Below the pieces are notes generated by a model that searched no databases, was not told the origin of the DNA, and saw only the letters and a list, made by a program, of their open reading frames with translations. Both the position numbers and the translations under genes were made by a program. 19,689 nt of DNA from an uncultured bacterium (GTDB lineage Bacteria; Armatimonadota; UBA5829; DSUL01). Of this stretch, positions 13,696 to 19,689 are shown one piece after another. The stretch lies in contig CALCJH010000181.1 of assembly GCA_937967775.1 (NCBI GenBank), forward strand, positions 1 through 19,689. Reading direction: 5' to 3'. The first letter of the stretch is position 1; each line of letters begins with the position of its first letter.

Positions 13696-16377
13696 TCACA
13701 GCACGGTGATGTCCGTTCCCGTCCGAACGAGCAGACGCCGCTCCAGGAGCGAGCCATCGTAGCCGCAGGAGCTGATGCCGGTCACGGCGCAAAACGACCC
13801 TTCTGCCGGCGCTCCGACTCCTGCGGGGAGGATCACTCGGACCGTGGCCCCGCTGCCGTCCTCCAGCAGGAACTGCCCGGCTGCCGGGGAGATCACTCGA
13901 CCCCACGTTCGGATGAGCAGGCCGGTGGTGTTGACGCCCGTTCCCTCTGCGACGGCTGGTTGCAGTCCGGCGGGTCCGCCGCCGATCCCACGCACGGAGA
14001 CCCCGAGCGGCCGGGCAGGCTCGCCAGGGGTGGCGGAGAGCACACCGGCCTGATCCAGTAGCGCCTCGCCGTTCTCCAGCGCTAGAACGCCGTAGAAGGT
14101 AGCCCGGTCTCCCACGGCAAAACCGTGCGGAGCCGCCGTCCTCACTCGGATGCCGCTGGCGCGGTCCGGCGCCTGTGCATAGAACACGTTACTGCCGAAA
14201 ACAGCCGTGACCACAGCCGGAGCATCCGTTCCGACCAGTTGTCCGGCATCTCCGTGCTTCAAAGTTGCGGGGGAGGTGGTGCGCACGCGGCGCACCGTGA
14301 TTCCGTCAAAATGGCCGGCAACCGCTCCTTGAGCCCAGTACTGGCTCACGCGAAGTGCGACGGTGAGTTTGCCAGTGGTCACCTGCACCGGCGCCGAGCG
14401 CCAGACCCAGCCTGAGGAGGATGTGAGGTCGGCCACGAGTGTGCCGGTGGGGATGCCGCCGCCGTACGGGCCGTCCATCGCGATCAGCTGGATCCGTTCG
14501 TCCCCGCCGTCCGTTCCGGAGGCCACCCACCCGCCCACAACATACAAGCCCGGCGGAGTCTCGATGGTCTGATACAGTCCGCCCACCGCGCTGGCGTAGC
14601 CCACATCCAGAGTGATGCGCCTGCTTCCCTCTTTTGCCGCGGGGCTGGGCGGGAATGCTCCGCCGTTGCTGTAGACGGAGATGTGCCCCGGAAATGTCAC
14701 CGGATTGCCCGCGCCCCACGGATAGACTTCCCAGAAGAGCCACCCTGCGGATCCGTCCTCGAAGCCGCCGTTCACCAGCTCCCCTGCCCGACGGTCCGTG
14801 CGAAATCCACGGCCCTCCTTGAAGCCGTCAGCATACCCCGGAGCCGTGGAGCGGACGCGAAACTGATAGATGGTATCGGCCTGAAGCCCGGTCAGCCTGA
14901 TGGAATGCGCGGTCTTCAGATCCGCGTTTTCCACAGTGAGGTCGTAGCGGAAGTCCGTACTGTACTGCACGGTCGTCGTCGCGGGAATGTCCGTCGCCCA
15001 GCTGATAAGGGCGGAGTCCTCCGTCACCATCGCGACCGACGGCCCGGACACAATGCGAACGGCGGGGCCCGTCTGCGTGAAGAATGTGTGGTCGGCCGAG
15101 AAGCTGTCGCCGTCCTCCACCGCTCCGGCGCGGATGCGGAAATGATACGTCGTCCCCGGCTCCAGGCCCTGCAGCACTGCATGGTGGAACGTGGTTGCCA
15201 CCTGATCCCGCGGTGTGACGCGTCCGTATGTGGCGTCCGGTCCGAACATTACCAGTCCTCTGGCCGGGATGTTCGTGTTGTAGCTGATGCGCACGCTGGT
15301 GGGCGAAAGATGGGTTACTTCCACCCCGGAGAACAGCGGGCGAGACGGCTTGGGATAGTCACGGAACGTGTTGTAGGGCGGCTTGGGGATCAGACTGCTC
15401 GTCAGGAGCCCATAGCCCGCCTCCCAGGGGAAGTCGTTGGCCGTATGCCAGGTCGCGATGCGGACGTAATCGTACTGGTCCTGTATGAGTGTGTCGAAGT
15501 AGTTCTGCAGGTAACCCTGATAAACAGAATAGGCCGCCGGGTCCATGGAGTAGCCGAACTCGGTAATCCACACCTTTACGTGCGTGTCGCCGTAGGAGTC
15601 CAGCGTCTGCCGGATTCTGTCCAGCTTCCACGGCTGAAAGCTTCCGCCCGTTGAATAGGGATGGTCGGCCACGGCGTCGAAATGCCCCTTGCCTCCGTAG
15701 TTGTAGATGCCGGTCAGCATGGCAACGGCGTGTCCGGGCCCGCCGTCGTCGATCCCGGTGGTGGACATAAGGGCGGTGGGGTCGGCAAGCTTCAGGGAGC
15801 GGTAGGCGTGGATCATCCACGGGGTGTACAGGTCGGCGCGGCTGTAGGAGGGCGGGTTCAGCAACGCCGTGTACCAGCCGTAGCCGTTGGCCTCGTTCCA
15901 GAACTCATAGTAGCGGGCTCGCCCGCGGAAGCGCCGGGCCAGGTCGTAAATCCACTGCTCGAAGTCAGCCGTATACTGCGGATCCGGAGGATAGCGGGCC
16001 TCCGGGAAAGAAACGGCCGGATCCACATCGGGAGGCAGCGCCCAGGTGGGGGTGCTGTTGATCAGGATGACCGGCTCGATGTTGTTGTCCAGGCAAAGCT
16101 TGACCCAGCGGTCCACTTCGGACCAGTCGCGCACGCCCCGCACTCTCTCGATCTGGTCCCAGTTCACGCCGATGCGCGCGGATGCGCACCCGGCGGCGGC
16201 CATCCGGTTGAACAGAATGGGGTCCCAGACAAGACGATCATAACCCCACCACTCCATCGGGGTGGGGTTCATTCCGAAGATCAGGGGCCGGTCGTTCGCG
16301 GCGTTTGCGGTTGCGTCGGCGAGGACGGCCGTGCAGCAGAGCACGGCCACCACGCAGGCCTTCATCGCCTTCGCCAT
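13696..16377 (-). CDS. Secreted multidomain glycoside hydrolase (clan GH-A) with two fibronectin-III-like domains
   Basis: 893-residue exported protein. A signal peptide covers about 1-26 (MAKAMKACVVAVLCCTAVLA). A TIM-barrel domain (about 30-350) resembles GH39/GH5-like enzymes of clan GH-A: E162 in YYEFWNEANGYGW is the probable acid/base and E273 in VWITEFGYSMD the probable nucleophile. Two fibronectin-III-like modules follow (about 355-440 and 442-530; GLEPGTTYHFRIRAG and GLQADTIYQFRVRST are typical strands). A jelly-roll carbohydrate-binding-like domain (about 535-690, starting LVNGGFEDGSAGW) comes next. The last ~200 residues hold an OB-like module (FYAQAPDRASGIRVRT, GIGGGPAGLQPAVAEGTGVN) of a style I recall from Armatimonadota secreted proteins. 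It probably acts outside the cell on plant or microbial polysaccharide; the substrate is not deducible. AAGGAG lies 7 bases before the ATG at 16377. The upstream minus-strand gene is another glycosidase. Confidence 0.87.
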   Translation of the reverse strand: MAKAMKACVVAVLCCTAVLADATANAANDRPLIFGMNPTPMEWWGYDRLVWDPILFNRMAAAGCASARIGVNWDQIERVRGVRDWSEVDRWVKLCLDNNIEPVILINSTPTWALPPDVDPAVSFPEARYPPDPQYTADFEQWIYDLARRFRGRARYYEFWNEANGYGWYTALLNPPSYSRADLYTPWMIHAYRSLKLADPTALMSTTGIDDGGPGHAVAMLTGIYNYGGKGHFDAVADHPYSTGGSFQPWKLDRIRQTLDSYGDTHVKVWITEFGYSMDPAAYSVYQGYLQNYFDTLIQDQYDYVRIATWHTANDFPWEAGYGLLTSSLIPKPPYNTFRDYPKPSRPLFSGVEVTHLSPTSVRISYNTNIPARGLVMFGPDATYGRVTPRDQVATTFHHAVLQGLEPGTTYHFRIRAGAVEDGDSFSADHTFFTQTGPAVRIVSGPSVAMVTEDSALISWATDIPATTTVQYSTDFRYDLTVENADLKTAHSIRLTGLQADTIYQFRVRSTAPGYADGFKEGRGFRTDRRAGELVNGGFEDGSAGWLFWEVYPWGAGNPVTFPGHISVYSNGGAFPPSPAAKEGSRRITLDVGYASAVGGLYQTIETPPGLYVVGGWVASGTDGGDERIQLIAMDGPYGGGIPTGTLVADLTSSSGWVWRSAPVQVTTGKLTVALRVSQYWAQGAVAGHFDGITVRRVRTTSPATLKHGDAGQLVGTDAPAVVTAVFGSNVFYAQAPDRASGIRVRTAAPHGFAVGDRATFYGVLALENGEALLDQAGVLSATPGEPARPLGVSVRGIGGGPAGLQPAVAEGTGVNTTGLLIRTWGRVISPAAGQFLLEDGSGATVRVILPAGVGAPAEGSFCAVTGISSCGYDGSLLERRLLVRTGTDITVL

Positions 16378-16384
16378 GGCGGTT

Positions 16385-16418
16385 CTCCTTATGTTTCGCA
16401 GGCTTGCAGGCTAAGGAG
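16385..16418 (-). promoter_or_regulatory. Hairpin covering the ribosome-binding site of the multidomain glycosidase
   Basis: On the transcript of the minus strand, CUCCUUA (complement of 16418-16412) can pair perfectly with UAAGGAG (complement of 16391-16385), which is the ribosome-binding site of the gene starting at 16377. The loop is 20 bases. It may hold translation back, but a 7-bp stem is within chance. Confidence 0.3.
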
Positions 16419-16447
16419 GAGATAACCCCCGTCTCTACCATACCGCA

Positions 16448-16481
16448 CCCCGCCTCCGGGGTCAAGCGCCCGAAGGCGGGG
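16448..16481 (-). terminator. GC hairpin between the two minus-strand glycosidase genes
   Basis: CCCCGCCT (16448-16455) and AGGCGGGG (16474-16481) form a perfect 8-bp stem with an 18-base loop, nine bases after the stop at 16490. There is no T-run in the minus direction. It may attenuate read-through into the multidomain glycosidase gene. Confidence 0.4.
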
Positions 16482-16489
16482 CCGTCAGG

Positions 16490-17494
16490 CTACTGCGAGC
16501 AGGCGGTTCGGGCCCCCTCGTTCCAGTACCATACGAACCAGTCCGCCAGCACGTCGTGATCGAAGCTCCTCCAGCCGCCCCACGCGGCCTGGCATCCCTG
16601 CTGATACAACGTCACGCCCAGCACGTAAGGGTCTTTGCGCAGTTCGCAGTCGTGCCACTTCAGCCAGTCCACGTACTTGCGCCAAGATCCCCGGGCCTTC
16701 CAACCGCTGTGCTCGGCGTCGCCGTGCTCATCCACGCCGCCTTCGGTCAGAAGCAGGGGTAGATCCGCAAGGTCGGCATACTCCCCCGTAAAGCCGCGGT
16801 ACCATACCCGGTAGCGAAGGGAATAGTACTCCTCCACCTGCACGTCCTTCGTGTAGAGAATGGTGTAGGCGTGATACGCCAGCGCTCCTCCGGCTTTCTT
16901 CGCGGCACGCAGCGCCGGGGCGAACTGCAGGATTTTTGCCAGCCCACGATCCTCACTGCCGGGGTTGCCCACCGGAATGCTGCCGAGCACCGGCCGGAAG
17001 CCCGCCTGCTGACAGAGCTCCACGAAGCGGATGGAGAACTTCGTAAACCATTCCGTGCTGGCTTCGTCCTCCCAGGTGGGACATTCGCCGACTTCATTGG
17101 TGCCCTCAAGGTAGTCTATGAGACGGCGGTCCTCCTCGGACAGAGCGCCCAGCTGCTTCCAGATGTGCTCGTTCCAGTAGCGCTCTGCGGTGGCGACGGG
17201 CTCATCTTCCAGCGTGTACCGGACGGGCGTGTAGCATCGGAGCACTACGATTCCGTCCGGGTTGTATTGCTTGTAGTCCCGGGCGGCCTGGATCATATCG
17301 TGATGAGTGTCCAGGATCTTCAGCACTGGCATCCGGGCGCGAACCATCTTCCGCGTGCCTTCGGTGTAGGCTCCGATGAGGTGCATACCCAGCTTGCTGT
17401 GGAACGGCTCGCGCTCGGGCCGGGTCTGGCCCGCAGCGGCGGAAACGCCAAAACAGGTGCAGGCGAAAAACAGGGCAATCAGGATCCTCTGCAT
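16490..17494 (-). CDS. Secreted TIM-barrel protein, probable clan GH-A glycoside hydrolase
   Basis: 334-residue exported protein with signal peptide MQRILIALFFACTCFGVSAA (cleavage near residue 22). The rest looks like a single (beta/alpha)8 barrel: GMHLIGAYTEGTRKMV at the first strand, IDYLEGTNEVGE with N133-E134 as the usual Asn-Glu acid/base pair, YHAYTILY in the middle, and LPLLLTEGGVD with E251 as the probable nucleophile. Spacing between the two glutamates (117 residues) fits clan GH-A. No extra binding modules are present. I cannot assign a CAZy family. ATG 17494 has GGGAGA eight bases upstream. The gene is 112 bp upstream of the multidomain glycosidase on the same strand; a hairpin in between makes full co-transcription uncertain. 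It is divergent from the gene at 17688. Confidence 0.82.
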   Translation of the reverse strand: MQRILIALFFACTCFGVSAAAGQTRPEREPFHSKLGMHLIGAYTEGTRKMVRARMPVLKILDTHHDMIQAARDYKQYNPDGIVVLRCYTPVRYTLEDEPVATAERYWNEHIWKQLGALSEEDRRLIDYLEGTNEVGECPTWEDEASTEWFTKFSIRFVELCQQAGFRPVLGSIPVGNPGSEDRGLAKILQFAPALRAAKKAGGALAYHAYTILYTKDVQVEEYYSLRYRVWYRGFTGEYADLADLPLLLTEGGVDEHGDAEHSGWKARGSWRKYVDWLKWHDCELRKDPYVLGVTLYQQGCQAAWGGWRSFDHDVLADWFVWYWNEGARTACSQ

Positions 17495-17687
17495 GATCGG
17501 TGTCTCCCTTCATCGAGTCTGACCCACCCTGCCTTTCGGCGGAAACCCCTGCACGGAGCTTCCGGCGGCGAAAGTTTTGGGATTATGCCCCCGCAGGTGC
17601 GCCGCTGTCCATCTGGGGTCCGGTTGAAAGGCCAGCGCTTTTTTGTCCTTCGCAGGAATCGAGCGCTTCTGGCACAAAAAAAGGAGT

Positions 17688-18794
17688 ATGAAGCCCTTTG
17701 TCCTTGATTTCCTCGGGATGGTTGTCGGCGCGCTGTTGATCCTGTCTCCCGTCCTCACGGCCTCCGCCGGGCAAAACGCTCCGGCGCGGCCGCTTCTGGT
17801 CTTCTCGTTGGATCAAGGGTTCGGCAACGGCATTGTGGTGCACGACGATCAGGTGGCGCTGACGCGAATCATCAGCGCCCTGCAGCCGTTGCGCCGGCAC
17901 TTCGAGGTCCGCGTGATCGTCAACCCGATGGTGCGGGACAGGGCGAAGCTGCTCCGCACGCTGGATACGCTCGCCGCGCGGGGGATGCCGTTTACTCTTG
18001 AAGCCTGGTCTTCGGACGCGCAGACTCTTGGGAGCTGTTCGGAGCAGAACAACCCTTTCGATCCCCACCACGGGTTGACCGTGTCAACGGAGGAGTTGGG
18101 AGCGCTTAAGAGGCGCTACGGCCGTATGTTCGCCGGGATCCGATTCGCGGAGGTATTTGCTCAGGACTTCACTGTGAGGGCGGTGGGCACCACAAATCCG
18201 GAGTGGGCCCTGCCCTGCTGGAAACTCCCCGCGGATTCCTTCTTCCGTCCGGACATCGCGCGCGGACTGCTCAGTTTCGCCCGCGCGAACAATCTTCACG
18301 TGCAGTGGTCGGACTGGCACTGGCATACCTTCCATTCGTGGGATGCGCCCCAGGCCGAACACGAGCGGGAGATGGCAAAGCTGCTGCGGGAGTTTCCCGG
18401 GCTGGTCACGGTGACCTATGCCAACAATGAGCCGCAGGAGGAGTCCGTGCCGCGCAGGGATCACTGGGAGAAGGCCGTCAAAGGCTTCGTAAACGACGGG
18501 GCGGCCGGGTTCGGTCTGAGCTGCCAGAGCTGGCTCAGGCTGGTTGAGACCGATACGGATCCGGAGGAACTTGCGGGTTGGGCGGTGGAGGCTCTGGAGA
18601 GGGGGGCCTCGCTGGTGCAGTTCGAGCCTGTGTGGTATTTCTTCCACCTGCCCCGCGGGACGTTCGGAGTGGAGCGCTACACGCACCTTCCAGAGTGGGT
18701 GGACCGGGGCCGGCCGCGGGAAAGCTTCGGGGTTCTGGAGCGGGCGCTTCTGGATTGGGCGGCGAAGAGGGACAGGGACGCAAAAAGCTTGTGA
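17688..18794 (+). CDS. Secreted protein of unknown function, possible divergent TIM barrel
   Basis: I do not recognise this 368-residue protein. It opens with a signal peptide (MKPFVLDFLGMVVGALLILSPVLTASA). The mature part shows alternating strands and helices as in a barrel: LLVFSLDQGFGNG, FEVRVIVNPMV, MPFTLEAW, FAGIRFAEVFAQDF, NLHVQWSDWHWHTFHSW, LVTVTYANNEPQEE, GFGLSCQSWLRL, SLVQFEPVWYFF. Several strands end in Glu, Asp or Trp, as in glycoside hydrolase active sites. This and the neighbours suggest a carbohydrate-active enzyme, but that is inference. The start is uncertain: AAGGAG sits only one base before the ATG at 17688, too close for normal use, and a TTG at 17643 is in frame with a weak GAAAGG upstream. 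The signal peptide favours 17688. It is followed after 25 bases by the GH106-like gene. Confidence 0.75.
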   Translation: MKPFVLDFLGMVVGALLILSPVLTASAGQNAPARPLLVFSLDQGFGNGIVVHDDQVALTRIISALQPLRRHFEVRVIVNPMVRDRAKLLRTLDTLAARGMPFTLEAWSSDAQTLGSCSEQNNPFDPHHGLTVSTEELGALKRRYGRMFAGIRFAEVFAQDFTVRAVGTTNPEWALPCWKLPADSFFRPDIARGLLSFARANNLHVQWSDWHWHTFHSWDAPQAEHEREMAKLLREFPGLVTVTYANNEPQEESVPRRDHWEKAVKGFVNDGAAGFGLSCQSWLRLVETDTDPEELAGWAVEALERGASLVQFEPVWYFFHLPRGTFGVERYTHLPEWVDRGRPRESFGVLERALLDWAAKRDRDAKSL

Positions 18795-18823
18795 TGCATC
18801 GCAACCGTGGAGCGCAAAAGTGA
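18794..18823 (+). other. Nine-codon mini-ORF bridging two genes
   Basis: An ATG overlaps the stop of the upstream gene (TGATG at 18792-18796) and opens nine codons (MHRNRGAQK). Its TGA (18821-18823) overlaps the GTG start of the GH106-like gene (GTGA). It could couple translation across the gap or be chance; it has no ribosome-binding site of its own. Confidence 0.25.
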
Positions 18824-19689
18824 ACATTCTGGAAATCTTCAGGGACCCCCCCCGCCGCTACGGGCCGGTTCCGTTCTGGTTCCTGAACGAAAAGCTGGAC
18901 GCGGATCGCTTGAAATGGCAGGTCCGCCAGATGGAGTCGCAGCACGTCTTCGGGGCGGTTATGCACCCGCGTCCCGGACTGGTGACGCCCTACCTCTCAG
19001 AGGAGTGGTTCGCCGCCATCGCGGCCATTCTGGAGCAAGCCCGGCAATGCGGTATGGAGATGTGGATCTACGAAGAGTATCCCTGGGCCAGCGGAATGGC
19101 CGAGTACCGCGTCCCGAAACTGCACCCGGACTTTCGCATCCGGGCACTGGACCGTCTGGAGCGGATGGTGCAAGGTCCGGAGAGCATCGAATGGGATATC
19201 CGGGAAATGCTCCCTGGGGACTGCGCCGGCCTGGTGGGCGCTGTGCTGACCCCGATAATGGACGGCCGTCTGATGGGGCCGGGAGAGGATGTGTCGGTCC
19301 GGCTGCAGGATGGCATCATTAAGCTTGACGTCCCGGAGGGTTGCTGGCATCTGTCAGTGTTCTTCGAGCACCTGTCCTGGAACCCTTACGGGGATGGTTT
19401 CGGGCGCGGGGCGGTGACGGATCTGATGCATCCGCATGCTGTGGGGGAGTTCATCCGCCTGACACACGAGGAGTACCGCCGCCGCTTCCCGGAGCATATG
19501 GGAAGCACCATTACCGCCACATTCACGGATGAGCCTCCCGCCGACACTCCGGGATGGTCGCGTGTGTTCCGTCAAGAGTTCCACCGCCGGAAAGGCTATG
19601 ACATCGCTCCGTTCCTGCCTCTGCTGTGGCACGATGGCGGGCCGGCGGCCGGCAAGATTCGGCTGGACTACGACGACGTGAAGGGACAG
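18820..19689 (+). CDS. GH106-like glycoside hydrolase, N-terminal part only
   Basis: 290 residues are visible; the gene continues past the right edge and members of this group are typically several hundred to over a thousand residues. The start matches proteins annotated as alpha-L-rhamnosidase/GH106-like: FRDPPRRYGPVPFWFLNEKLD at about 7-27, then the pattern PRPGLVTPYLSEEWF, CGMEMWIYEEYPWASGMA (84-88 is YEEYP), and FTDEPP with D237-E238. The group removes or rearranges sugars on plant and bacterial polysaccharides; the exact activity is not given by these motifs. No signal peptide is visible, so the visible enzyme is probably cytoplasmic or exported differently. The start is a GTG at 18820 with GTGGAG seven bases upstream; there is no in-frame ATG nearby. 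The frame has no stop to the window end. It follows the 17688 gene by 25 bases on the same strand. Confidence 0.87.
   Translation, partial: MNILEIFRDPPRRYGPVPFWFLNEKLDADRLKWQVRQMESQHVFGAVMHPRPGLVTPYLSEEWFAAIAAILEQARQCGMEMWIYEEYPWASGMAEYRVPKLHPDFRIRALDRLERMVQGPESIEWDIREMLPGDCAGLVGAVLTPIMDGRLMGPGEDVSVRLQDGIIKLDVPEGCWHLSVFFEHLSWNPYGDGFGRGAVTDLMHPHAVGEFIRLTHEEYRRRFPEHMGSTITATFTDEPPADTPGWSRVFRQEFHRRKGYDIAPFLPLLWHDGGPAAGKIRLDYDDVKGQ

Noticed and set aside
14683..15654. 323-codon plus-strand frame inside the multidomain glycosidase
   Set aside because: Antisense shadow of a clear secreted enzyme; composition rich in Arg/Gly/Val with no domain.
1..19689. tRNA, rRNA, CRISPR array, insertion sequence or prophage
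   Set aside because: No T-loop-like GGTTCGAATCC motif, no regularly spaced repeats, no transposase or integrase motifs were seen on reading both strands.

Overview
The window is GC-rich bacterial chromosomal DNA, densely coded, with short intergenic gaps, Shine-Dalgarno sites of the AAGGAGG type, and some TTG and GTG starts. An apolipoprotein N-acyltransferase points to a cell that makes triacylated lipoproteins, most likely a diderm. The secreted multidomain glycosidase ends in a module whose style I associate from memory with Armatimonadota. A member or relative of that phylum is my best guess, at moderate confidence, since no rRNA or tRNA is present to anchor it. I saw no insertion sequence, prophage, CRISPR array or tRNA.

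Layout. (1) Positions 1-2726, minus strand: mscL with a C-terminal zinc ribbon, two exported proteins of unknown function, and an NAD-type isocitrate dehydrogenase whose C-terminus runs off the left edge. (2) 2930-6014, plus strand: a two-gene unit encoding a glutamine-amidotransferase-like/polysaccharide-deacetylase-like fusion and a DegT/DnrJ/EryC1/StrS sugar aminotransferase. A 371-bp non-coding stretch follows. (3) 6386-6874, plus: a GreA-family protein with an altered coiled-coil tip. A strong hairpin separates it from a convergent Gfo/Idh/MocA oxidoreductase. (4) 11268-7925, minus: ftsE, ftsX, an EnvC-like LytM factor and an unusual Amidase_3 protein with overlapping stop and start codons, forming one cell-separation operon. 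(5) 11365-13487, plus: lnt, then a second GreA with a canonical tip. (6) 13696-19689: a carbohydrate region with two secreted TIM-barrel glycosidase-like proteins on the minus strand, and divergently an unrecognised secreted protein and the N-terminal part of a GH106-like glycosidase that runs off the right edge.

How the genes fit together. The ftsEX-envC-amidase block encodes both the ABC-type regulator of septal peptidoglycan hydrolysis and a plausible hydrolase partner, so the whole pathway could be made from one transcript. Lnt next to it is a second envelope-maintenance function. The aminotransferase/deacetylase pair, the Gfo/Idh/MocA enzyme and the right-hand glycosidase cluster suggest a bacterium that both builds modified sugars and degrades complex polysaccharides. 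The two GreA paralogs, one with a non-canonical tip, suggest that transcription-elongation factors have specialised here.

The most interesting items are the amidase variant, which has lost the usual first zinc ligand and has no signal peptide; the divergent GreA tip; a promoter that would make ftsE nearly leaderless; and a hairpin that buries the ribosome-binding site of the deacetylase gene.
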